A model generated the notes under the pieces. It saw nothing but the letters and a program-made list of their open reading frames with translations. It did not search any database and was not told the origin of the DNA. Shown here piece after piece: positions 1-4,902 of a stretch of 5,636 nucleotides of DNA. Position 1 is the first letter of the stretch, and each line of letters starts with the position of its first letter. Source of the stretch: Alcaligenaceae bacterium UBA6179 (GTDB lineage: Bacteria; Pseudomonadota; Gammaproteobacteria; Burkholderiales; Burkholderiaceae_B); the NCBI GenBank assembly GCA_002422175.1, contig DITR01000007.1, positions 1 to 5,636 on the forward strand, written 5' to 3'. The translations under genes were made by a program, and so were the position numbers.

Positions 1-694
1 CTGTTCGAAACGACCGATTAAAACGTTCGACAAATGCATTCTGATTGGGCTTACCTGGTTCAATAAATAGCAACTGAATGCCTAAGTCTTGAGCCCATTT
101 TGTGAACACGCAACCCGACATTTCGGGGCCGTTGTCACAACGAATAGCGTCTGGTAAACCATAAAAGTCTATTAAGCAATTCATGGTACGAATCAGTCGG
201 GCCGCTGTGATTGAGAAGCCTGGCTCAACGGCAAGTGCCTCACGATTTGATTCATCGATAATATTAAGCACTCTAAACCTTCTGCCTTCGTATAACGAGT
301 CGTGAACAAAGTCTAGCGCCCAAACACGGTTATGTTGGTCAAAGACCGTTAAAGCATGTCTTTCCCGAGTCATCACGCGCTTCTTAGTGCGCCTAGGTAT
401 GTTTAGTTTCATTTCACAATAAATCCGGTGACAACGCTTATGGTTCCATCGATGCCCATCATTGCGTAGTTTATTAAAGCATTTCCAAAAGCCCCAGCGA
501 CCATAGCTCTCGACGACTTTATTGAGCGCCTCAATCACAGGGGCGTCACGCTCGATTTGGGCGACTGAAGCCTCTTGGTAATACGCCGTCCGAGAAAGAC
601 CAAATGTTTGACATGATTTGGTCACGCTTAAGCCATATTGCTGGTTCGCTTTTTTGGCTGCTTCTCGGCGCTCAGACGGCGTTAAATCTTTTTT
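1..694 (-). CDS. IS3-family transposase OrfB (integrase domain), C-terminus beyond window
   Basis: The frame is open from the frameshift site near 688 to the window edge and encodes about 229 residues. From the start it shows an HTH_21-like region (SERREAAKKANQQYGLS, then YGRWGFWK and WNHKRCHRIY), then an rve integrase core. The DDE triad is visible as WALDF, RCDNGPE and NAFVERFN, with 35 residues between the second D and the E, the DD(35)E spacing of the IS3 family. It cuts and joins element ends through a figure-eight/circle pathway known for IS3. There is no good independent start codon near the 5' end, so it is expected to be made as an OrfAB fusion. The last 40 or so residues usual for the family are outside the window. 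Confidence 0.9.
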
Positions 695-948
695 CCCAAT
701 ACATCCTTCAGAACAGCGATTTCAAGGGCTTGTTCGGCAAAAAGGCGTTTAAGTTGGCTATTTTCAACCTCTAACTCGCGCATGCGTTTGAGCTCAGAGA
801 CCGACACACCCGCATACTTTGACTTCCACTGATAGTAGGTCGATTGCCCAATGCCGTTTTGCCTACAAATCTCTGCTACCGCTATGCCTGATTCGCCTTG
901 CCGCAAAATATTAACAATTTGGCTTTCTGTAAATCGTGCTTTTTTCAA
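682..948 (-). CDS. IS3-family OrfA, DNA-binding subunit of transposase
   Basis: This 88-residue protein starts with RFTESQIVNIL and contains a helix-turn-helix (about residues 8-45: IAVAEICRQNGIGQSTYYQWKSKY), followed by a heptad-rich segment (about 50-85, ELEVENSQLKRLFAEQ) typical of the OrfA leucine zipper used for multimerisation. It binds the terminal repeats and is the N-terminal half of the frameshifted OrfAB transposase. The start is TTG, supported by an AGGAG (955-959) six bases upstream. Its end overlaps orfB at an A-AAA-AAG heptamer. It is about 60% similar by eye to the OrfA of the second IS3 element, so the two elements are related but not copies of each other. Confidence 0.92.
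   Translation of the reverse strand: MKKARFTESQIVNILRQGESGIAVAEICRQNGIGQSTYYQWKSKYAGVSVSELKRMRELEVENSQLKRLFAEQALEIAVLKDVLGKKI
688..694 (-). other. Programmed -1 ribosomal frameshift heptamer A-AAA-AAG (IS3-a)
   Basis: The minus strand reads GGA AAA AAG in the orfA frame four codons before its stop. This is the classical A-AAA-AAG slippery heptamer of IS3-family elements. A slip back by one base leads directly into orfB (GAT TTA ACG), bypassing the TAA at 684-682. Confidence 0.85.
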
Positions 949-953
949 TTTCC

Positions 954-984
954 TCTCCTGCGTTGCACTACGTTATGCAGGAAA
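954..984 (-). promoter_or_regulatory. Inverted repeat sequestering the orfA Shine-Dalgarno (IS3-a)
   Basis: In the minus-strand transcript, UUUCCUGC (984-977) can pair with GCAGGAGA (961-954): eight pairs including one U-G, with a 15-base loop. The second arm contains the AGGAG ribosome binding site of orfA. A transcript entering from outside the element would therefore be translated poorly. A similar fold exists at the same place in the second IS3 element. Confidence 0.55.
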
Positions 985-1012
985 TTCTATCGTTTCATTT
1001 GTTCGCTGTCAG
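984..1012 (-). promoter_or_regulatory. Sigma-70-like promoter of IS3-a orfAB
   Basis: The minus strand has -35 CTGACA (1012-1007, five of six matches), a 17-base spacer and -10 TAGAAT (989-984, five of six). The -35 lies in the element's terminal sequence. The predicted start is near 977, which would leave out most of the 5' arm of the inverted repeat that masks the orfA ribosome site. Confidence 0.6.
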
Positions 1013-1015
1013 GGG

Positions 1016-1782
1016 AAGCTTACGGTAACAAGAAGACACACCGGGCCTACATCTGGGCCTACGCCCCAGGCGTACATGAAGATCTCAAGGCAGTGATTTA
1101 TGACTTTGCAGAGGGTCGATCTGGCGAGAACGCGCGTCACTTTGTAGGGGATTGGCGTGGCAGCTTGGTGTGCGATGACTTTAGCGGCTATAAAGCAATG
1201 ATCGCTCAGGGTGTGACAGAAGTAGGTTGTATGGCACATGCAAGACGTAAGTTCTTTGACCTACATGTGGCCAACAAAAGTCAGATTGCAGAGTATGCGT
1301 TAGGCTTGATCGGTCAGCTCTACGAAATCGAGTGCGAAGCTAAAGCACTAGACTCAACGAGTCGACAAGCGTTAAGGCAATTACGAGCCCAACCAATTGC
1401 AGATGCGCTCTTTGAATGGATGCGACTGCAACGGTTGAAGATCACTGACGGCTCAGCCACTGCACGGGCGCTGGACTATACCTTGAAGCGATGGCAGGCA
1501 CTGACACGCTACATAGGTGACGTTCAATTACCGATTGACAATAATTGGATCGAGAATCAAATTCGCCCCATTGCCATCGGACGCTCGAACTGGTTGTTCG
1601 CGGGCTCCTTGCGCGCAGGCAAGCGTGCTGCTGCCGTCATGAGCTTGATCCAATCTGCGAAGATGAACGGGCATGACCCCTATGCCTACATCAAGGATGT
1701 GCTGACTCGACTGCCCACGCAGAAAGCCAGTCAGATCGAAGAACTATTGCCTCATCGCTGGCAGGCACCTCACGAGCGCTAA
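1016..1782 (+). pseudogene. tnpC: IS66-family transposase TnpC, C-terminal fragment split by IS3-a
   Basis: About 255 residues of TnpC are read in a single open frame up to TAA at 1780. Recognisable blocks are KKTHRAYIWAY, FAEGRSGENARHF, VCDDFSGYKA (second catalytic Asp region), GCMAHARRKFFDL, and IDNNWIENQIRPIAIGRSNWLFAGS near the end (catalytic Glu), closing with the usual LLPHRW. The first catalytic Asp (ADET region) and everything N-terminal to it are missing because IS3-a is inserted at about 1015/1016. Homology begins right after the insertion; an upstream ATG in this frame at 898 belongs to antisense IS3-a sequence and is not the gene start. The fragment cannot be an active transposase, though the rest of the gene is probably present left of the window. 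Confidence 0.9.
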
Positions 1783-1812
1783 AAGTTGCATCATAAATGG
1801 TAAGCTAATTGT

Positions 1813-2403
1813 ATGGCTACCGTTAAAAAATCTCGTCTTCCTACGCGTGTTTACCAATTACGCGTTGAGCTTGCGAATATCGAGCCATGCATCTGGCGAA
1901 CATTATTAGTTCCTGACACTCTTAAACTCTCAAAACTAGATCGCGTCATCCAAGAAGCCTTTGGCTGGACGAATAGTCATCTGCACGAATTTAGTGTGGG
2001 AACCAAACGCTATGGCATGGTTGACGTTGTAGAAGATCTGGATTGGGACGAAGAAGAAGCGTTGCTCGATGAGCGAAAGTTCACAATTGGATCGGTGCTG
2101 AGCGACGATTTAGATTACTTTGAATATGAATACGACTTCGGAGACGGTTGGGACCATATCGTAAAAGTCGAAAAGATCTTGATCCCATATCAAACTAACG
2201 ATTGGCCGATGTGCATTGCCGGCGAAAATGCCTGTCCACCTGAAGATGTTGGTGGAACATACGGATTTAAAGAGTTTGTTGAAATAATGGCCAATCCAAA
2301 ACACGAACAATATGCAGAAACCTATCGTTGGTTCGGCGGGCCGTTTGATCGGCACGGATTTGATGTGAACTCAGCCAACTCAAGAATAAGGCGTTTGCGC
2401 TAG
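1813..2403 (+). CDS. Plasmid pRiA4b ORF-3 family protein, passenger of IS66 element
   Basis: A 196-residue protein covering nearly a whole PRiA4_ORF3-type domain. Landmarks are YQLRVELANIEPCIWR (14-29), the FGWTNSHLHEF block (50-60), EYDFGDGWDH (106-115), and the C-terminal CIAGENACPPEDVGG (134-148) with a GGPFDRHGFDVN tail. The family is widespread near mobile elements and is sometimes labelled IS1096 passenger TnpR-like, but its biochemical activity is not established, and nothing here shows a recombinase active site. It is acidic in the middle (VEDLDWDEEEALLDE). The gene starts 31 bases after the tnpC stop and ends a few bases before the IS66 right repeat, so it travels with that element. 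The ATG is preceded by only a weak GGTAAG-type ribosome site, suggesting translation coupled to tnpC. Confidence 0.85.
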   Translation: MATVKKSRLPTRVYQLRVELANIEPCIWRTLLVPDTLKLSKLDRVIQEAFGWTNSHLHEFSVGTKRYGMVDVVEDLDWDEEEALLDERKFTIGSVLSDDLDYFEYEYDFGDGWDHIVKVEKILIPYQTNDWPMCIAGENACPPEDVGGTYGFKEFVEIMANPKHEQYAETYRWFGGPFDRHGFDVNSANSRIRRLR

Positions 2404-2409
2404 AACTAG

Positions 2410-2438
2410 CTGTCAATATGTATTCCGCAGACGCTTAC
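2410..2438 (-). repeat. Right terminal inverted repeat of the IS66 element
   Basis: Read inward on the minus strand from 2438 the sequence begins GTAAGCGTCTGCGG, matching the GTAA(GCG) start of IS66-family ends. The IS3-b orfB homology stops exactly at this base. The left copy is outside the window. Confidence 0.8.
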
Positions 2439-2446
2439 GATAAGCG
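2439..2446. repeat. Predicted 8-bp target duplication of the IS66 insertion
   Basis: GATAAGCG follows the IS66 right end directly and belongs to IS3-b orfB (codons for NAY region). IS66 elements usually duplicate 8 bp. The partner copy should lie next to the left end outside the window, so this is a prediction. Confidence 0.5.
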
Positions 2447-3134
2447 TTCAGCACCTCATGACGATAGGTTCGGTTAAAGCGCTCGATGAATGCATTTTGT
2501 TGCGGCTTTCCTGGCTGAATAAACATGAGTTCAATTTGTTTCGATTTTGCCCATTCTGTGAACGTCACTGAGCGGTATTCGCTTCCGTTGTCTAGACGAA
2601 TAGCTTGAGGCAACCCACAAATCTCTTCTAATTGCTCTAGCACCCTGATGACTCTTGCCGAAGGCAAGCTGATATCGATCTCAATAGCTAATGCCTCTCG
2701 GTTTGATTCATCAATCACATTAAGTGTTCTAAACGGCCTACCGTATTGCAAGGTGTCATACATAAAATCTAAAGCCCAGATGGTGTTTGGTTGGTTCGGT
2801 GCAATAAGGGGGCACTTTGGCATCTTTGGTAAACGCTTTTTAGTCCTTCTAGGTAAGTTCAAACCCAGTTGTTTATAAATACGCCAGACCCGCTTATGGT
2901 TCCAAACATGACCTTGATTTCTCAAATAGTCGAAACACAACCTAAAGCCCCAGCGACCGTTCTTAGCCACCACTTGATTTAAAGCGTCAGCAATGGGTGC
3001 ATCAGCTCTACATTTAGTGGCTGGCCGTTCGTAGTACGTTGACCTAGCTAAGCCAATATATGCACAAGCTCTGGTAATCGGTAACATTTCCTCGCCAACC
3101 AAGTAATTAACTGCTTCTCGCTTACCCGTTGGCG

Positions 3135-3401
3135 CTAGAGCTTTTTTTCAATTAGGCTCTTCAACGCTCGGTTATCGTGGCTCAGTTCAGCAACCATCGT
3201 TTTATATTCAGATAACTGCTGCTCGAGCTCTTTAACACGCTTGAGTTCAGACGCCTCAAGGCCACCGTACTTTGAACGCCATTTGTAAAAAGTCGAATTA
3301 CTAATACCGTGATTGCGTAACAAGTCAGCCACGGCAATACCATTCTCAGCTTCTTTCAAAATGTTAACAATCTGAGTCTCTGTAAATCTTGTCTGCTTCA
3401 T
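3135..3401 (-). CDS. IS3-family OrfA (IS3-b)
   Basis: An 88-residue protein beginning with RFTETQIVNILKEAE, with a helix-turn-helix at about residues 8-45 (ADLLRNHGISNSTFYKWRSKY) and a leucine-zipper-like coiled coil (ELKRVKELEQQLSEY and on to residue 85). It is the DNA-binding part of the transposase and regulates it when made alone. The ATG has an AGGAG (3409-3413) seven bases upstream. It overlaps orfB at A-AAA-AAG and is itself undamaged, so it could still be expressed and bind IS3-b ends even though orfB is disrupted. Confidence 0.92.
   Translation of the reverse strand: MKQTRFTETQIVNILKEAENGIAVADLLRNHGISNSTFYKWRSKYGGLEASELKRVKELEQQLSEYKTMVAELSHDNRALKSLIEKKL
3141..3147 (-). other. Programmed -1 ribosomal frameshift heptamer A-AAA-AAG (IS3-b)
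   Basis: The orfA frame reads GAA AAA AAG CTC TAG. Slipping back one base at A-AAA-AAG continues as GCT CTA GCG into orfB. The site is in the same position relative to the orfA stop as in IS3-a, within two codons. Confidence 0.85.
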
Positions 3402-3407
3402 GTTGGT

Positions 3408-3443
3408 TCTCCTGTTGTAAATATTGCCATAAACAACAGAAAA
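3408..3443 (-). promoter_or_regulatory. Inverted repeat sequestering the orfA Shine-Dalgarno (IS3-b)
   Basis: In the transcript, UUUUCUGUUGU (3443-3433) can pair with ACAACAGGAGA (3418-3408). The inner seven pairs are perfect; four more, two of them U-G, extend over the whole AGGAG. The loop is 14 bases. Sequence differs from the IS3-a hairpin but position and effect are the same. Confidence 0.55.
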
Positions 3444-3497
3444 CTCAACTTCTTAAATGTACGAATTTAGGGGGATACTACATTAATAAAGAGATAA

Positions 3498-3611
3498 ATG
3501 TTTACCAAAACAGAACTCAAAATGAATGGTTTTTCGTATGTGCCAAACTATGTACCAAATAGAAAATTAATTAATACAACCAACTTTACTAATGGTCTTG
3601 AGGCATTCTGA
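3498..3611 (+). CDS. Possible small protein of 37 residues, unknown function
   Basis: An ATG at 3498 with an upstream AAAGAG (3488-3493) at a workable distance opens a 37-codon frame ending in TGA at 3609. The product has a tyrosine/asparagine-rich middle with a small repeat (YVPNYVPN) and ends NGLEAF. There is no signal peptide or membrane segment and I do not recognise a family. It begins just outside the IS3-b end and stops a few bases before the tRNA-like segment and terminator. It could be a real small gene, the tail of a gene cut by IS3-b, or chance; the frame is short enough that chance is a serious option. Confidence 0.3.
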   Translation: MFTKTELKMNGFSYVPNYVPNRKLINTTNFTNGLEAF

Positions 3612-3613
3612 AG

Positions 3614-3629
3614 GACTGCGCCTCCGCCA
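3614..3629 (+). repeat. tRNA-Ser 3'-end-like segment, possible attachment-site remnant
   Basis: The segment GACTGCGCCTCCGCCA reads as a T-stem 3' strand, a seven-base acceptor strand CGCCTCC, discriminator G and CCA. From memory it closely matches the 3' end of the E. coli tRNA-Ser(UGA) gene (CTGCGCTTCCGCCA). The bases before it do not form a T-arm or the rest of a tRNA, so it is not a tRNA gene. It is followed by a tRNA-operon-like terminator. This is what an att site left by integration at a tRNA 3' end looks like. Confidence 0.4.
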
Positions 3630-3645
3630 AGTTGTCAAGCAAATT

Positions 3646-3668
3646 AAGCACCTTCGGGTGCTTTTTGC
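3646..3668 (+). terminator. Rho-independent terminator
   Basis: A perfect seven-pair stem, AAGCACC (3646-3652) and GGTGCTT (3657-3663), closes a UUCG tetraloop and runs into a T-rich tail (TTTGCTTTTT). It would end plus-strand transcription coming from the small ORF or from a former tRNA gene. The GGTGCTTTTT form is common after tRNA and ribosomal genes. Confidence 0.8.
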
Positions 3669-3862
3669 TTTTTCCCCACGCACATCAATTATGCATTCAC
3701 AATCAATAGATACTTACCTAACTGCGGGTCGGTGTGTCTTCAGTTGTGTCGGTCATAAGCCCAATAGGGTACTTATTTGTTTGTAGTTTACGGGTCGGCC
3801 GCACTGAATCGTCGTCGATTAAGCCATGTTATGCCCGCACCCCTTGGCGATTTTATCCAAAC
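3669..3862. other. Intergenic stretch without recognisable genes
   Basis: About 190 bases with no convincing coding frame. CGGGTCGG occurs twice (about 3725 and 3792) and there is a short AATCG/CGATT inverted repeat near 3808, neither of clear meaning. A plus-strand frame entering the flavodoxin-like pseudogene from here shows no family similarity. Confidence 0.5.
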
Positions 3863-4180
3863 GACACCCCCTACTATTGGTATCAACCACCAATCGTTCT
3901 CAAACTTATGATTGATCGCTTAGTTTGCGCCGATGGAGGTGACCCTGACCCGACATCTACTGGCGGGAAAATTGCAGAGAAAGCTAAAACTATCGAACTT
4001 GTAGGTTGGGGTTATCCAAAACATTTGGAAGCTCGGGTCTATGGCTTGGTAGTCTATGGAGATGTAGCGGGTGCTGAAGATGTAGGCCGATCCCTATCTG
4101 ACTAGCTTGACTGGATGGGGTTAGTTGACGCGGGAATAGGCGCGCGGTGAGACCGCATGATTGGGTATTACCAACATTAA
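3863..4180 (+). pseudogene. Flavodoxin-family / NADPH-dependent FMN reductase-like protein, decayed
   Basis: The conserved core of a flavodoxin-like reductase is readable: TPYYWYQPPIVLKLMIDRLV, then CADGGDPDPTSTGG, GWGYPKHLEARVYGLVVYGD, and AGAEDVGRSLSD. Family members continue with a W then LDWMGLVDAG; here the W codon is TAG (4103-4105) and LDWMGLVDAG follows in the same frame. A TGA (4148-4150) then interrupts before DRMIGYYQH, where family members read DR-IGYY, and a TAA follows at 4178. No frameshift is needed, so decay is by point mutation. The N-terminal half, including the flavin phosphate-binding loop, is absent: homology stops at about 3863. Weak similarity may continue to about 4255. 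The family binds FMN; the precise substrate is unknown. Confidence 0.75.
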
Positions 4181-4254
4181 GTGAAAAGTAACTCGGTCCT
4201 TGACCAAGTGCTAAAAGCAAATGCAAAAAGTAATAAATATGGTGCTGACCAGAG

Positions 4255-4285
4255 ACTCTAAAAGGCAAACTACCTTTAAAAAATA
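4255..4285 (-). terminator. Weak candidate terminator after the BLUF gene
   Basis: On the minus strand AAAGG and CCTTTT flank a seven-base loop, followed by few T residues. The stem is only five pairs, so it is a marginal candidate placed about 20 bases after the BLUF stop. Confidence 0.25.
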
Positions 4286-4298
4286 TAGCTAAATAAAA

Positions 4299-4709
4299 CT
4301 AGGCTTCCTTCAAAAGCGACCTCAGTACGTCCAAGGTTTTCATATTTGAATTATCAATTTTGGCAAGTAGCTCAGCAAATTGGGGGAAAAAAACTGCAAA
4401 TTCTTGGGTGTCAAACAATTTCATCGACCACTGTGGGAAGCGTCTCTCGTTAATTTCTGTAATACTTAACAAATCAATACCGTGGTGTCTTGAATCTTTT
4501 TGAATTCTGCCCCATGTTTCCTCTACTGCACTTCTGCTGCCTTCAATGATTTGACCAAAATAACCGTGATCGAAAAAGAGGATACCCGTAATGGAGTGCA
4601 GTTTATTTTTGGCTGTGGAAGAATCGATTATTGATGTCAAGCCCCAAACATTCATAGCCGTTTCAGCTTCACTTAGGTACTTCAATTCAACTAAATCTGT
4701 TTTATGCAT
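4299..4709 (-). CDS. BLUF-domain blue-light sensor protein
   Basis: A 136-residue single-domain BLUF protein, which binds FAD and changes hydrogen bonding on blue-light absorption. Flavin-site residues line up with AppA at a constant offset of ten: Tyr11 (Y21), Asn35 (N45), Gln53 (Q63), Trp94 (W104) and Met96 (M106), in LKYLSEA, KNKLHSITG, FGQIIEGS and FPQWSM. After about residue 98 a short helical tail follows and no output domain is fused, so it must signal through a partner. The start chosen is ATG at 4709 because AGGAG (4716-4720) lies six bases upstream; an ATG nine codons earlier lacks such a site. It is cytosolic, with no membrane segment. It is divergent from a broken Crp/Fnr regulator gene, with a palindromic operator-like site between them. 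Confidence 0.92.
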   Translation of the reverse strand: MHKTDLVELKYLSEAETAMNVWGLTSIIDSSTAKNKLHSITGILFFDHGYFGQIIEGSRSAVEETWGRIQKDSRHHGIDLLSITEINERRFPQWSMKLFDTQEFAVFFPQFAELLAKIDNSNMKTLDVLRSLLKEA

Positions 4710-4798
4710 TATGTGCTCCTGAAATAGATTAAACAAATTAAGTATGCCTGAATAGCCCTATTTGGCCTATGGCAATAATCTTAAAGTACATTGAATTT

Positions 4799-4820
4799 TT
4801 ATGTGCGATAACGCACATAA
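4799..4820. promoter_or_regulatory. Perfect palindrome, likely Crp/Fnr-type operator
   Basis: TTATGTGCG and CGCACATAA are exact inverted arms of nine bases around ATAA. The core is TGTGC-N6-GCACA, the same geometry as the CRP site TGTGA-N6-TCACA. It lies between the divergent BLUF and Crp/Fnr-family genes, centred about 100 bases upstream of each start. Neither side has a T-run after the stem, so it is not a terminator. Confidence 0.65.
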
Positions 4821-4852
4821 GAAACGAGTCATGTTCGATACCGTAAATACTA

Positions 4853-4881
4853 TTGTTATTTTGAAAGTTAAATTTTAAATA
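4853..4881 (+). promoter_or_regulatory. Candidate promoter for the Crp/Fnr-family gene
   Basis: TTGTTA (4853-4858) and TAAATA (4876-4881) are separated by 17 bases. The matches to consensus are modest (four and three of six), in an AT-rich stretch where weak matches are expected. Confidence 0.3.
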
Positions 4882-4902
4882 ACTAAGGATAAACCCATAA
4901 GT

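Larger units (their letters stand above)
1..1015 (-). mobile_element. IS3-family insertion sequence IS3-a (IS407-like), left part outside window
   Basis: This element lies on the minus strand with orfA (682-948) and orfB (1-694) joined by a -1 frameshift signal. The orfA-side end is placed at about 1015, where the minus strand reads CCCCTGACAGCG; the terminal C-run resembles the CCCCC end of the second IS3 element at 3474. Immediately to the right, IS66 TnpC coding sequence resumes, so IS3-a sits inside an IS66 transposase gene. The orfB-side end and the target duplication are beyond the left edge. The IS407 subgroup assignment comes from OrfA style and C-rich ends and is tentative. No stop or frameshift damage is visible, so the element may be intact. 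Confidence 0.88.
1016..2438 (+). mobile_element. IS66-family insertion sequence, right part with passenger gene
   Basis: The segment contains the C-terminal half of an IS66 TnpC transposase, a pRiA4b ORF-3 family passenger gene and the right terminal repeat ending at 2438. It is interrupted on its left by IS3-a; tnpA, tnpB, the start of tnpC and the left end should lie left of the window beyond IS3-a. It sits inside the orfB of the second IS3 element. The adjoining eight bases GATAAGCG (2439-2446) should be the target duplication if the element has the usual 8-bp duplication of the IS66 family. Confidence 0.85.
2413..3147 (-). pseudogene. IS3-family transposase OrfB, C-terminus replaced by IS66 insertion (IS3-b)
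   Basis: OrfB is open from the frameshift site at 3141 (ALAPTGKREAVNYL) to TGA at 2413. It contains the HTH_21-like segment (GRWGFRLCFDYL, WNHKRVWRIY) and an rve core with all three catalytic residues: Asp at 2767-2769 (WALDF), Asp at 2590-2592 (RLDNG) and Glu at 2482-2484 (AFIERFN), 35 residues apart for the last pair. Homology to the family ends with HEVLNAY at 2440. The final eight residues RKRLRNTY and the stop are encoded by the IS66 terminal repeat. About 40 normal C-terminal residues are lost, so the product is probably inactive. A TTG at 3102 is not a credible separate start; the protein is normally made by frameshifting from orfA. Confidence 0.88.
2439..3474 (-). mobile_element. IS3-family insertion sequence IS3-b (IS407-like), disrupted by IS66
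   Basis: The orfA-side end is at about 3474, where the minus strand reads CCCCCTAAATTCG. The element holds orfA (3135-3401) and most of orfB (to 2439), after which an IS66 terminal repeat begins. Its orfB-side end must lie left of the IS66 left end, outside the window. OrfA and OrfB are clearly diverged from IS3-a, so this is a separate element of the same subgroup in the same orientation. Confidence 0.87.

Noticed and set aside
898..1015. N-terminal extension of the IS66 TnpC frame starting at ATG 898
   Set aside because: This part is antisense to IS3-a orfA and its leader; TnpC similarity begins only after about 1016.
851..1096. Plus-strand open frame of 81 codons
   Set aside because: Antisense to IS3-a orfA and crosses the insertion junction; no family resemblance.
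1009..1239. Minus-strand open frame of 76 codons
   Set aside because: Shadow of tnpC on the opposite strand, without a ribosome site.
1799..1806. GTAAGC after tnpC as an IS66 terminal repeat
   Set aside because: It points the wrong way for a right end, and a much better end at 2438 coincides with the break in IS3-b orfB.
2110..2355. Minus-strand open frame of 81 codons
   Set aside because: Shadow of the pRiA4b ORF-3 family gene.
2648..2878. Plus-strand open frame of 76 codons
   Set aside because: Antisense to IS3-b orfB; no recognisable protein.
3592..3786. Plus-strand open frame of 64 codons
   Set aside because: Runs through the tRNA-like segment and the terminator, so it is unlikely to be a gene.
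4103..4150. Stop-codon recoding (TAG/TGA readthrough) in the flavodoxin-like gene
   Set aside because: The N-terminal half is also missing and several different stops occur, so simple decay is the better explanation.
3990..4268. Minus-strand open frame of 92 codons
   Set aside because: Antisense to the flavodoxin-like pseudogene, with low-complexity His/Leu content.
4709..4736. Earlier ATG start for the BLUF protein
   Set aside because: It has no ribosome site and would span the AGGAG that serves the ATG at 4709.
4799..4820. Palindrome as a transcription terminator
   Set aside because: No T-run follows the stem on either strand, and it sits between two divergent gene starts rather than after a gene.
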